DNA from: an uncultured Alphaproteobacteria bacterium
Lineage (GTDB): Bacteria > Pseudomonadota > Alphaproteobacteria > HIMB59 > GCA-002718135
Length of the DNA stretch: 64,000 nt
Reading direction: 5' to 3'
NCBI GenBank assembly: GCA_902625365.1
Contig: CACOAX010000004.1
Span: 1-64,000 of the forward strand
Below are positions 43,915 to 53,092 of the stretch, in pieces. Position numbers and translations under genes: made by a program. Each line of letters begins with the position of its first letter. Positions within the stretch are counted from its first letter, which is position 1. The notes under the pieces are model-generated. The model was not told the DNA's origin and made no database searches. It saw nothing but the letters and a program-made list of their open reading frames with translations.

Positions 43915-45285
43915 TTACATATCTAAAACTTTGCCAGGATTTAAAATATTTTTTGGATCAAAACTTTTCTTTATCAATTTCATTAATTGAATATTATCTG
44001 GATGTTGTTTTAATAAATACTCTTTCTTTTGAAGACCTATACCGTGCTCACCTGTTATAGTTCCATCCATTTCTAGTGCTTTATCGATTAATTTATTACT
44101 AAATGCTCTAATATATTTATATTCATTTTCTTTGCTAGGATCATAGACAACCGATACATGAAAGTTTCCATCACCTACATGACCAACCATTGGTGCTTTC
44201 AAACCCGTGTCTCTAAGTTCTGTTTCTGCAAATTTAATACATTCCACTATGTTTGAAATAGGTACGCAAACATCAGTCACATACACTCTAATATTATCAC
44301 CTTCAGCTTTTACTGAATAATATACATTATGCCTTGCTTTCCATATCTTGTTTCTTTCCTCAGTGTTTTCTGCCCACTTAAATTCACTTCCATTATTATT
44401 TTTTGAAATTTCTTCAACTACATCAATCGATTCTTTATTTGAAATTTCACTCCCATGGAACTCATAGAAAAGTGTAGGTAAACTTTCTAAATTTTCCAAC
44501 TTTGAATATTTAATACTTATATCCATTTGATCCTTATTTAATAATTCTACTCTTGCAATTGGGACACCATACTGAATTATTTCTTGTGCTGTTAAAACAG
44601 CAGAGTCAAGATTAGGAAATTGACAAATAGCACTCATAATACTTTCAGGTATTGGAGATAATCTCAGCTGTACCTCTGTTATTATTCCTAATGTTCCTTC
44701 TGAACCAACAAAAAGATTTGTTAAATTATATCCCGCAGAAGTTTTTTTTGCTCTACTTCCTGTTTTAATTATATCGCCATTTGCCATTACAACAGTTAGA
44801 CCAAGCACACTAGTACGCATGGTTCCATATCTAACTGCCATTGTTCCTGAAGCAGAGCAGGCTGCCATACCCCCAAGAGAAGCATTTGCACCTGGATCAA
44901 TTGGAAAAAAAACACCTTTATCTTTTAAAGATTCATTTAATTGTTCCCTAGTTACATTTGCTTGCACACGACAATCAAAGTCAGCTTCGTTAATTGAAAT
45001 AATTTTGTTAAAATTTTCCATTGAAATTGTAAAACCCTCATCATTTCCAACAACATGACCTTCTAAAGATGTGCCAGTACCATAAGCAGTTACTGGTACC
45101 TTAAATTCATTACAAACTTTTAGTATTTTTGAAAGTTCTCCATTATTCTCTGGAAACAAAACTGCCCTAGGTAGAATAGGGTCATAGGCATCCTCACCTT
45201 TTGCATGATTATTTCTTACGCTCTCTGAAAACGATATTCTTTCTTGTAAAATCTCTTTCAAATTCTCTAATAATCCTCTATCCAT
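43915..45285 (-). CDS. FAD-linked 2-hydroxyacid dehydrogenase (GlcD/D-lactate type)
   Basis: A 456-residue vanillyl-alcohol-oxidase-family flavoprotein. FAD-binding segments are PVTAYGTGTSLEGHVVG near residue 59 and FPIDPGANASLGGMAACSASGTMAVRYGTMR near 116. The C-terminal half has MVGHVGDGNFHVSV near 365 and DGTITGEHGIGLQKKEYL near 411. It resembles D-lactate dehydrogenase (cytochrome) and glycolate oxidase GlcD, but no GlcE or GlcF is adjacent. It is divergent from the Ldh2-type dehydrogenase gene, with 33 bases between starts. Confidence 0.9.
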   Translation of the reverse strand: MDRGLLENLKEILQERISFSESVRNNHAKGEDAYDPILPRAVLFPENNGELSKILKVCNEFKVPVTAYGTGTSLEGHVVGNDEGFTISMENFNKIISINEADFDCRVQANVTREQLNESLKDKGVFFPIDPGANASLGGMAACSASGTMAVRYGTMRTSVLGLTVVMANGDIIKTGSRAKKTSAGYNLTNLFVGSEGTLGIITEVQLRLSPIPESIMSAICQFPNLDSAVLTAQEIIQYGVPIARVELLNKDQMDISIKYSKLENLESLPTLFYEFHGSEISNKESIDVVEEISKNNNGSEFKWAENTEERNKIWKARHNVYYSVKAEGDNIRVYVTDVCVPISNIVECIKFAETELRDTGLKAPMVGHVGDGNFHVSVVYDPSKENEYKYIRAFSNKLIDKALEMDGTITGEHGIGLQKKEYLLKQHPDNIQLMKLIKKSFDPKNILNPGKVLDM

Positions 45286-45318
45286 TATTTAATAATATTA
45301 ATTATTTTGTAAAAGTAA

Positions 45319-46317
45319 ATGAATACCACGCCTCTAGAATTAGAAAACATATATGATTTAGCGTTCAAAGCTTTATCAGCTCATGGATGTGATCAACTTA
45401 ACGCTAACTGTGTTGCTACAACTGTAACTCACGCTGAGAGGGATGGAAGTGTTTCTCATGGATTATTTCGAATTCCTGGCTATGTAGCTTCTCTAAAAAG
45501 TAAGAAAGTAAATGGAGTTTCACGACCTTCAAATACCTATCTTACACAAAATGCAATTCGAGTAGAGGGAGACTATGGCTTTGCTCCAGTTTCAATAAAA
45601 GTTGGCTTACCTGAATTAATAAATACTACAAATAAACATGGCGTTGGTGTTTTAACAATTGCTAACACTCATCACTTTGCAGCACTATGGCATGAAACTG
45701 AAGCATTAGCTGAAAATAACTTAATTGGAATTGCTTGTACTGCATATAAGCCAAGTGTGGCACCAGCTGGTGCAAAAAAACCATTATTTGGAACTAATCC
45801 AATATCATTTGCTTGGCCAAGAAAAAATAAAACACCTGTGGTTTACGATATGGCAACTTCTACTATGGCAATGGGAGAAGTTCAGGTTGCAGCACGAGAT
45901 GGTCATAAAGTTCCTTTTGGAACAGGTTTAAATAAAGAAGGAGAAAAAACTGATGATCCATCAAAAATTGCTAATGGAGGAGTTCTTCTAACTTTTGGTG
46001 ATTATAAAGGCTCAGCTATAGCTATGATGATTGAATTATTGGCTGCTGGTTTAGTAGGAGATTTATTCAGCTTTGAAGCTAAAGAAGAAGACAATAATGA
46101 TGGCGGTCCTGCACGAGGAGGTGAATTTATTATGGCTTTGTCACCAGAACTTATTGCTGGAAAAAATTGGAATGAACATGCTGAAAAATTTTTTGCACAA
46201 ATGATATCTCTGGATGGCGTACGTTTGCCAGGACAGAGAAGACACACTAATAGAGAAGATAAAGGTCCCAGAAATATCAATTCAGATCTTATAGAAAAAA
46301 TTAAGAGTTTAATCTAA
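45319..46317 (+). CDS. Ldh2-family NAD(P)-dependent dehydrogenase (malate/L-lactate/ureidoglycolate type)
   Basis: A 332-residue oxidoreductase of the Ldh_2 fold, unrelated to Rossmann lactate dehydrogenases. Characteristic parts are THAERDGSVSHGLFRIPGYV near residue 34, VGVLTIANTHHFAALWHETEALAENNLIGIACT near 113 and FGTNPISFAWPR near 157, with the C-terminal GGEFIMALSPEL. Family substrates include 2-oxo acids, delta1-piperideine-2-carboxylate and sugar-derived acids. It precedes a beta-lactamase-fold gene by 7 bases. Confidence 0.88.
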   Translation: MNTTPLELENIYDLAFKALSAHGCDQLNANCVATTVTHAERDGSVSHGLFRIPGYVASLKSKKVNGVSRPSNTYLTQNAIRVEGDYGFAPVSIKVGLPELINTTNKHGVGVLTIANTHHFAALWHETEALAENNLIGIACTAYKPSVAPAGAKKPLFGTNPISFAWPRKNKTPVVYDMATSTMAMGEVQVAARDGHKVPFGTGLNKEGEKTDDPSKIANGGVLLTFGDYKGSAIAMMIELLAAGLVGDLFSFEAKEEDNNDGGPARGGEFIMALSPELIAGKNWNEHAEKFFAQMISLDGVRLPGQRRHTNREDKGPRNINSDLIEKIKSLI

Positions 46318-46324
46318 TCTATAA

Positions 46325-47515
46325 ATGGATAATGTTAGATTAGATTTTCAAAAACATATTGATGCTGGAAGATGTAACGGCGCTGAGTGGATTATAAATT
46401 ATAAAAATAATTTTTATCATGAGGTAATCGGATTTAATGATTTAGCTCAAAAAAATAAACTTAATAAAAACTCTATTTATAGAATTTGGTCTATGACTAA
46501 ACCAATTGTTGGTTTTGCTGCAATGCAATTAATAGAAAAAAATTTTTTATCTCTTGATGATACTATTGATAAATATTTACCAAATTTTAAAAAATTAAAA
46601 AAACTAAAATCTTTAACAAGTAAATTAGATGATAATATCCAAGTAGATAATATTCCTACTATAAGACAACTTTTACAACATACAGCAGGCTTTACTTACA
46701 ATAGTAGCAATAACTTTTTAGCAGCAGAATATGAAAATAAGCAGTTGTTTCATTCATCTTCAAGTAGTTTAGAAGAGGAAATTGATAGTATTTCTGGGTT
46801 ACCACTTCTTTATGAGCCAGGATCAGAATGGCATTATTCTATTTCTATAGATATTTTAGCAAGAATTCTCGAAGTTATAACTAAAGATAGTTTATTAAAT
46901 ATTTTAAAAGAAAATATATTTCATCCATTAGAAATGAATCAAACAAATTTTTTTATTAGTGATGATGAAAAAACAAACTTAATTGAAACATTTGAATATA
47001 ATAGTGTTCAAACAAAATTAACTGATCTAACTTTAGGTACAAGAAAACTAATTTTATATGGATATCCTCCAAATAATAAAAATTACTCAAGAGGTGGACA
47101 TGGATTATTTTCAACTGCTACAGATTATATTAAATTTGCCACCATGCTAATAAATGGCGAGGATAAAAATTGTAAACCTTTGGTAAATAAGGATACTCTT
47201 CAATCTATGAGAAGTAATACATTAAGTAGAAACTTGTTTCCTATTGAAATAACATCGATAAATACAGTTAAAGATCAAAATTATGAAAATGATTTAGATG
47301 GGTATGGTTGGGGGCTAGGATTTAGAGTTTTGATGAATAATACACCTCAAAACAAATATGGTGTTATAGGTGAATTTGGTTGGTCAGGTTATGCAGCCAC
47401 ATATTTCTTAGTTGATCCAACTAATTATTTATCAGCTGTTTTAATGATGCAAACTTTAGATGCAGATAAAAATATCAAAAAAGACTTCTACAATAATATT
47501 TTCAAAAATCTTTAA
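46325..47515 (+). CDS. Beta-lactamase-fold serine hydrolase
   Basis: A 396-residue class C beta-lactamase/esterase-like protein. The nucleophile motif SxxK is RIWSMTKPIVGF near residue 58, the Tyr motif is WHYSISIDILARIL near 172 and the third motif appears as GGHGLFSTATDYIKF near 259. There is no signal peptide, so it is cytoplasmic and unlikely to confer drug resistance. Esterase, amidase or lactonase activity is possible. It is co-directional with the Ldh2-type gene. Confidence 0.85.
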   Translation: MDNVRLDFQKHIDAGRCNGAEWIINYKNNFYHEVIGFNDLAQKNKLNKNSIYRIWSMTKPIVGFAAMQLIEKNFLSLDDTIDKYLPNFKKLKKLKSLTSKLDDNIQVDNIPTIRQLLQHTAGFTYNSSNNFLAAEYENKQLFHSSSSSLEEEIDSISGLPLLYEPGSEWHYSISIDILARILEVITKDSLLNILKENIFHPLEMNQTNFFISDDEKTNLIETFEYNSVQTKLTDLTLGTRKLILYGYPPNNKNYSRGGHGLFSTATDYIKFATMLINGEDKNCKPLVNKDTLQSMRSNTLSRNLFPIEITSINTVKDQNYENDLDGYGWGLGFRVLMNNTPQNKYGVIGEFGWSGYAATYFLVDPTNYLSAVLMMQTLDADKNIKKDFYNNIFKNL

Positions 47516-47576
47516 TAAATAATTAATAAAATCCATATAGCTACGGAATTATTTCAATATTTTAAATTCATTTATA

Positions 47577-47592
47577 TTTAGGTATACCTAAA
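47577..47592. promoter_or_regulatory. 16-bp palindrome, candidate operator of the xylulokinase gene
   Basis: TTTAGGTATACCTAAA is a perfect palindrome in the 130-base gap before the xylulokinase gene. A TATAAT lies at 47612-47617, which would place the palindrome over the -35 region, a usual repressor or activator position. No regulator gene is next to it. Confidence 0.5.
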
Positions 47593-47645
47593 AATAACTC
47601 GTATTTTTTTGTATAATTTAAATTATAAATGTTATAAATTTCATA

Positions 47646-49127
47646 ATGTTTATTGGAATAGATCTTGGTACATCTTCAATTAAAATGATTTTAATTGATC
47701 ATAACCAGAGAATCTTAGCTACAACTAATTCAAGTCTAACAGTACAATCTCCAAAAGATGGTTTTAGTGAGCAAAATCCACAAGAATGGATTAATTCAAC
47801 AATGGAATGCTTTGAAGCTTTAAGGTTAAAAAAACCTAAAGAATTTATACAAACTATATCTATAGGCATATCAGGTCATATGCATGGAGCTACTTTAATA
47901 GATAAGAGTGGAAATGTTATTAGACCATGCATTCTTTGGAATGATACAAGATCACATCAAGAATGTGAAGAATTTGAAAAACAAAACTTTGATGTAAGAT
48001 CAATTTCTGGAAATATTACCATGCCTGGTTTCACAGCACCAAAAATTAATTGGATAAAAAATAATGAAATAGATAATTTTAAAAAAATTTTCAAAGTTTT
48101 ACTACCTAAGGACTACTTACGATTTGTTCTAACTGGTGAATTTTTTTCTGAAATGTCAGATGCCTCAGGAACATTATGGCTGGATATAAAAAAAAGAAAA
48201 TGGTCTAATCAACTTTTATCTTGCTCACATTTAGAAGAAAAACATATGCCAGCTCTTGTAGAGGGAAATGAGGAGACTGGAATTTTAAAAAAAAATTTAA
48301 AAGACAGATTCAATTTTATTAATGATATTAAAGTTGTTGGTGGGGCAGGTGATAATGCAGCTGCAGCAACTGGAATGGGTATTATCAATGAAAATCAATC
48401 ATTTATATCCCTAGGAACATCAGGAGTTTTTTTTACTCCTACAGAAAATCCTTTGAGTAATATTGGGGATGCTGTGCATTCATTTTGTCATTGTTTACCA
48501 AACAAATGGCATCTAATGTCTGTAATGTTAAGTGCTAGTAATTGTTTAGATTGGATTTGTGCCGTTACTAACACTTCAATTGCTGATACGCTTAATAATG
48601 TAGAGAATTTATACAGTGATACAAATTCTATAAAAAATTCTTCATATTTTTTACCTTATTTGTCTGGAGAAAGAACTCCTTATAATGATCCACATATCAG
48701 AGGTTCTCTCCACTCTATAAAAACAACAACAAATGCAACTGATTTACAGTATGCAGTAATTGAAGGTATCAGTTTTGGAATATTAGATGGAGTAAATTCT
48801 ATTTTGAAAGTTAACAATGACTTTGATACCATATTAATGGTTGGAGGGGGTTCCAAAAGCTCATTTTGGATTGAATTACTTGCATCCCTATTAAATAGAA
48901 AATTAAGTGTTTGCGATCAAAGTGAATATGGAGCTGCATTAGGAGTTTCAAGATTAGCTATGTATGTTGATAAAAATATTCCTGATCAAAATATAATTAA
49001 AGGTATTAAAATTATTAGACAGTTTGTGCCACAAGAAGAAAAAATAGAATTACTTATGAAGAGATATAATATTTGGAAAGATATCTACCACTCAAACAAA
49101 AAAATTGCTTCTAATCTCCTAACATAA
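47646..49127 (+). CDS. xylB: Xylulokinase-like FGGY carbohydrate kinase
   Basis: A 493-residue FGGY kinase. The ATP-binding start FIGIDLGTSSIKMILID, the substrate region SISGHMHGATLIDKSGNVIRPCILWNDTRSHQEC near residue 78, GGAGDNAAAATGMGI near 235 and VGGGSKSSFWIELLASLLNR near 400 match xylulokinase better than glycerol or gluconate kinase. It phosphorylates a ketose or polyol after uptake. Its 3' end overlaps the convergent GMC oxidoreductase gene by 17 bases. Its promoter may be controlled through the palindrome upstream. Confidence 0.88.
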   Translation: MFIGIDLGTSSIKMILIDHNQRILATTNSSLTVQSPKDGFSEQNPQEWINSTMECFEALRLKKPKEFIQTISIGISGHMHGATLIDKSGNVIRPCILWNDTRSHQECEEFEKQNFDVRSISGNITMPGFTAPKINWIKNNEIDNFKKIFKVLLPKDYLRFVLTGEFFSEMSDASGTLWLDIKKRKWSNQLLSCSHLEEKHMPALVEGNEETGILKKNLKDRFNFINDIKVVGGAGDNAAAATGMGIINENQSFISLGTSGVFFTPTENPLSNIGDAVHSFCHCLPNKWHLMSVMLSASNCLDWICAVTNTSIADTLNNVENLYSDTNSIKNSSYFLPYLSGERTPYNDPHIRGSLHSIKTTTNATDLQYAVIEGISFGILDGVNSILKVNNDFDTILMVGGGSKSSFWIELLASLLNRKLSVCDQSEYGAALGVSRLAMYVDKNIPDQNIIKGIKIIRQFVPQEEKIELLMKRYNIWKDIYHSNKKIASNLLT

Positions 49128-50712
49128 TATCAGTTGCTTTATCTGCTACTGCCATTGCAGGAGCATTTGTATTAGCTGCAACTATATTGGGCATCATTGA
49201 AACATCAAAAACTCTCAGTTTGTCAATTCCCTTAACCTGTAGCTTTGTATTTAAAACTCCCATTTCATCATTATCATCAGACATTTTACATGTTCCTACA
49301 GGATGCCAATTTGTTTTAATCATTTTTTTACAGTATGTTATCAAATCTTTATCTTCTTTGATTAAATTTCCTGGAAGAGATTCCTCAATTATTATATTTG
49401 ATAAAGGTTTTGTTTTTAAAACTTTCCTTGCTAACTTTACAGCATTTAAAATAAGATCCAAATCATCTTGATTACTTAAAAAATTAGGATTTACCGCTGG
49501 TCTATCTTTTGGATTATTTGAGGTAATTGTAACTTCTCCTCTTGATTTGGGATTCATTATGCAAGGAGTTAAAGTGAGTCCATGATCCTGTTTTACGCCT
49601 GTTGTATCTCTGTCAGTATATGGGAAAGGAACACAATATAACTTTATTTTTGGGTCCACAGGATCACTTAAATTTTCAGGATTTATAAATGAACAACAAT
49701 CTACACCAATTGAATTAACTGGCCCTGTTTTAAATAAAACATACTGCAAACCATTTAGCAACATTTTTAATCCTCTATCTTGTCCGAAGTAGCCAAAACC
49801 AGGTTTTGTATGAGTTATTACAGGTACCTCGTGATGATCCTGAAGATTTTTACCAACACCTTTTAAATTTTCAATAATTGGAATGTCATACATACTTAGT
49901 ATCTTTTCATCTCCAATACCTGAGTGCATCAAAATTTTTGGAGTTATTAAAGAGCCTGCAGTTAAAATAATTTCTTCACCAAATACTCTCTCTATGTTTC
50001 CATTTGTTAATATTTCTATCCCTATAGCCTTTTTATTTTCAATAACTATTTTTGTAACTAAACTTCTAAGTTTAATTTCTAAGTTTTTATTATTTTCAAT
50101 TGGTTTTATAAAAGCTGAAACTGCATCACATCTTTTATTATTACCTATAGTGTATTGCATAAGACCCACACCATATTGATCACCATCATTAAAATCATTA
50201 TTGTAAGGAACACCCAATTCTTGCATAGTTTTGATATACAATTCTGATCCTTTCGCTACGTAATCAGAAAAAGATACGTTTAATGGCCCATTAATTCCAT
50301 GATGTTCTCCATTAAATCTTTGATTGTTTTCTAATCTAATAAAGTTTTTTTCGATCGACTGCCAATTCCAATTTTTATCTCCTGTAGCAGTTTCCCATTT
50401 ATTATAATCTGATGGCTTACCTCTCATATAAACCATTCCATTTACACTTGATCCTCCACCGAGGATTTTTGCTTGAGCAATGTCATGTTGACGATTATTT
50501 AATTGTTTTTGTGTAACTGATTTATGAAATTTTAAGTGGGTACTCCCATTTAATCTCTTTACCCAATAAGCGGGCATTGAAAAAAATAAATTATTACTCC
50601 TCGTACCTTCTTCAACAACAAGAACTTTAAATCCTTTATTTATTAATTTATTTGCTGTTACTAATCCCGAAGATCCTCCCCCAACTATTATAAAATCATA
50701 AATTTTAGTCAT
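49111..50712 (-). CDS. GMC-family FAD oxidoreductase (choline/alcohol dehydrogenase type)
   Basis: A 533-residue GMC flavoprotein. The ADP-binding motif IIVGGGSSGLVTANKL is at the N-terminus, GMC signature 1 is AKILGGGSSVNGMVYMRG near residue 80, and signature 2 is LTAGSLITPKILMHSGIG near 253. The catalytic His lies in KTNWHPVGTCKMS near 470 and NTNAPAMAVADKATD ends the protein. Substrates in this family include choline, polyols and sugar alcohols. Its neighbours here (polyol-like ABC transporter, xylulokinase) make a polyol plausible. Confidence 0.9.
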   Translation of the reverse strand: MTKIYDFIIVGGGSSGLVTANKLINKGFKVLVVEEGTRSNNLFFSMPAYWVKRLNGSTHLKFHKSVTQKQLNNRQHDIAQAKILGGGSSVNGMVYMRGKPSDYNKWETATGDKNWNWQSIEKNFIRLENNQRFNGEHHGINGPLNVSFSDYVAKGSELYIKTMQELGVPYNNDFNDGDQYGVGLMQYTIGNNKRCDAVSAFIKPIENNKNLEIKLRSLVTKIVIENKKAIGIEILTNGNIERVFGEEIILTAGSLITPKILMHSGIGDEKILSMYDIPIIENLKGVGKNLQDHHEVPVITHTKPGFGYFGQDRGLKMLLNGLQYVLFKTGPVNSIGVDCCSFINPENLSDPVDPKIKLYCVPFPYTDRDTTGVKQDHGLTLTPCIMNPKSRGEVTITSNNPKDRPAVNPNFLSNQDDLDLILNAVKLARKVLKTKPLSNIIIEESLPGNLIKEDKDLITYCKKMIKTNWHPVGTCKMSDDNDEMGVLNTKLQVKGIDKLRVFDVSMMPNIVAANTNAPAMAVADKATDIMLGD

Positions 50713-50819
50713 AAATTTTTACTATACCAATGTTTACAACAAAAAATACAAAAATTGAGAGAAATTCAATAATTTTCATATATAAATATGGGTTTCAAAT
50801 AAAATTTATCTTAATTTAA

Positions 50820-50848
50820 TTGCCAAGTCTCTAAATTTCTAATAAATT
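50820..50848 (+). promoter_or_regulatory. Candidate promoter of the second sugar ABC transporter
   Basis: TTGCCA (50820-50825) and TAAATT (50843-50848) are 17 bases apart, about 40 bases before the binding-protein ATG. The gene itself has a strong GGGAGG ribosome-binding site (50880-50885). Confidence 0.4.
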
Positions 50849-50889
50849 TTTTAACATATCTAAAAAACATTTAATACAGGGAGGTAATT

Positions 50890-52179
50890 ATGTTTTTAAA
50901 AAAAATATTAGCTGGTTTCATTTCTCTTATTTTTATTTCAAGTGGAGTGTTTTCGGCTGATCTAAGTAACTATACTAATGCAAATATGGATTGGAAACAA
51001 TTTGAAGGCGAAAGCGTAACCGTGCTTCTTTCAAAGCATCCATGGCAAGAACAAATCGAGCCATTAATTCCTGAGTTTGAAGAACTAACAGGCATTGACG
51101 TTAAATTAAAATTGTTACCTGAAAACCAATATCTAACAAAAGTTCCGGCTGATATGGAAGCAGGTACATTTAAGTTTGATGTTTTCATGACACAATTATA
51201 TGAGGCGCCAAAGTTTTGTGGCGAAAAATGGTTAGCTGATCTTGAGCCATTAATTAATGACCCAAGCGTAACTGATCCTAATTGGTACAAATACAATGAT
51301 TTTTTTGCTGGAGCTAGAGATGTTGCTGTAATTGGAAATACGTATTTGTCTCATATTGCAATTACTGCTGAGTCTCAAGTATTAGTATATAGAAAAGATA
51401 TACTGGACGAATTAGGAATTTCAGTTCCTAGCACTATGGATGAACTTCTTGCTGCTGCAACAAAAATAACTGAGTCTGGTAAAGCTTATGGAATTACTAC
51501 CAGAGGTGGACCAGCTATTTGGTGGCCTGGACTAGGTTATCTTGCATCTTATGGTGGTGAATACCTAGATAGTAATTTAGATATTGCAATCAATAGTCCT
51601 GAAAGCATAGCTGGTGCTGATTTTTACGTAAAACTAGCACAACAAGCGCCTCCAGGAGTTACAAATTTTGATTGGGATGAAATCAACACAGCAATGCTCA
51701 GTGGTCAAGCAGCAATGTTTTTAGATTCTTCCGTAATTTATCCAAGATTACAAGATGCATCTATTTCTGAGGTTGTAGGAAAGGTCGGAGTAGCTCCTTT
51801 CCCAACTGGCCCAAAAGGAGCTAAGCCAAATTCTCATTATTGGACAGTTTCAATGAATGAAGCAACTGAGAATAAAAAAGCAGCTTGGCTTTTTCTTCAG
51901 TGGGCAACATCACCTGATATGCAAGCACGTCTAGCTTTAGCTGGTATACTCGGGCCAAGAACTTCCTCTTGGGAAGTTGATGGTCTAAGCGAACAGTTAG
52001 GTGATGAATTTCTAGATGCTGCTAAAAAAAGTCTTGGCGGAGCTGTAATACCAAGAGTAACACCAGGTTTTTTTGAAAGAGTAGATATTTTTAGAGCTGA
52101 AATGCAAGAAGCTATCTTAGGAAATAAAGATGCTGAGTCAGCAATGAATGCTACTGCTGATGCTTGGTCTAAATTATAA
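50890..52179 (+). CDS. Extracellular solute-binding protein, sugar/polyol ABC transporter (family 1)
   Basis: A 429-residue periplasmic binding protein of the MalE/SmoE class. Signal peptide MFLKKILAGFISLIFISSGVFSA, then ESVTVLLSKHPWQEQIEPLIPEFEELTGI, the hinge segment DVFMTQLYEAPKF and the aromatic ligand-site region TRGGPAIWWPGLGYLASYGGEY near residue 200. The strong ribosome-binding site and following hairpin fit a highly expressed product. Ligand unknown, probably a polyol or sugar. Confidence 0.9.
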   Translation: MFLKKILAGFISLIFISSGVFSADLSNYTNANMDWKQFEGESVTVLLSKHPWQEQIEPLIPEFEELTGIDVKLKLLPENQYLTKVPADMEAGTFKFDVFMTQLYEAPKFCGEKWLADLEPLINDPSVTDPNWYKYNDFFAGARDVAVIGNTYLSHIAITAESQVLVYRKDILDELGISVPSTMDELLAAATKITESGKAYGITTRGGPAIWWPGLGYLASYGGEYLDSNLDIAINSPESIAGADFYVKLAQQAPPGVTNFDWDEINTAMLSGQAAMFLDSSVIYPRLQDASISEVVGKVGVAPFPTGPKGAKPNSHYWTVSMNEATENKKAAWLFLQWATSPDMQARLALAGILGPRTSSWEVDGLSEQLGDEFLDAAKKSLGGAVIPRVTPGFFERVDIFRAEMQEAILGNKDAESAMNATADAWSKL

Positions 52180-52193
52180 TATATAAATTGATT

Positions 52194-52229
52194 AATAACC
52201 TGCCTCATGAAATAAAGAGGCAGGTTATT
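52194..52229 (+). promoter_or_regulatory. Intercistronic hairpin, binding-protein/permease junction
   Basis: AATAACCTGCCTC (52194-52206) pairs perfectly with GAGGCAGGTTATT (52217-52229), 13 bp with a 10-base loop, then ATTTT and the permease ATG at 52235. The core AACCTGCCT/AGGCAGGTT is identical to the hairpin at 31755-31781. GAGG and AGG in the 3' arm are the only Shine-Dalgarno-like strings for the permease. Confidence 0.7.
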
Positions 52230-52234
52230 ATTTT

Positions 52235-53092
52235 ATGAAAAATAAAACTTATTTTCCGATTATATTAACTATACCCGTTGTTATCTTTTTACTTGCTCTT
52301 TTAATATATCCACTAATTTATACATTTACTCTAGCTTTTTATGATGAAGCAAGTGATAATTTTATACCTTTTTCTTTAAATGTTTTTAATAATTTAATTC
52401 AAGAAGAAAGATTTTTAAAAAATGTATATCATACTATTTTTCTTACTTTTTTCTCAACCTCCATATCATTTTTGCTTGGAATAATACTTGCTTATTGTCT
52501 TGATCAAATTAAAATTGCAAGATCATTTTTTTTAGTAATATTAATTTCTCCTTTAGCAATCATGCCAGTGGTATCTGCGCTAACTTGGAGAACAATGTTC
52601 AATCCTCTTTATGGTATTTTGAATAGTATACTAAAATTTTTTGGATTTGAAGGAATGGAATGGGTAACAGATACCTCTTCAGCATTAACTTGGATTACAG
52701 TAGTTGATATTTGGCAGTGGACCCCATTTTGTTTACTCCTAATTTATGCTGGTTTAAAAACTATACCTGTAGATATTAAAGAATCAGCTTCTATAGATGG
52801 TATCAACTCATTTAAAGAATTGATCTATATTAGTTTACCTATTTTATTTAATTTACTTTTAATAACTCTGATTTTTAGATTTATGGAGGCTTTTAAAGCT
52901 TTTGATAGCATTATGGTAATTACCCAAGGAGGGCCAGGTAATGCAACTGAGACTATGGTTATTAGATCATACTATACAGCGTTCAGATGGTATAAACCTG
53001 AAATAACAAGTGTGATTGGTATATTTATTTTAATATTTACAATTCTTTGCACTAGATGGGCGGGAACAAAAATTGGTGAGCAAGAAAACTAA
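52235..53092 (+). CDS. Sugar ABC transporter permease 1 (SmoF/MalF type)
   Basis: A 285-residue inner-membrane permease with six hydrophobic segments. The EAA loop that docks the ATPase is visible as ESASIDGINSFKELIYISLP near residue 187, and VITQGGPGNATETMVI near 228 is typical of this permease class. It has no ATG-proximal ribosome-binding site outside the hairpin. Its stop shares one base with the next permease start. No ATPase gene follows the permeases. Confidence 0.92.
   Translation: MKNKTYFPIILTIPVVIFLLALLIYPLIYTFTLAFYDEASDNFIPFSLNVFNNLIQEERFLKNVYHTIFLTFFSTSISFLLGIILAYCLDQIKIARSFFLVILISPLAIMPVVSALTWRTMFNPLYGILNSILKFFGFEGMEWVTDTSSALTWITVVDIWQWTPFCLLLIYAGLKTIPVDIKESASIDGINSFKELIYISLPILFNLLLITLIFRFMEAFKAFDSIMVITQGGPGNATETMVIRSYYTAFRWYKPEITSVIGIFILIFTILCTRWAGTKIGEQEN

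Noticed and set aside
46325-47515. Antibiotic-resistance beta-lactamase
   Set aside because: The fold and SxxK motif are present, but there is no signal peptide and the context is catabolic; called only as a beta-lactamase-fold hydrolase.
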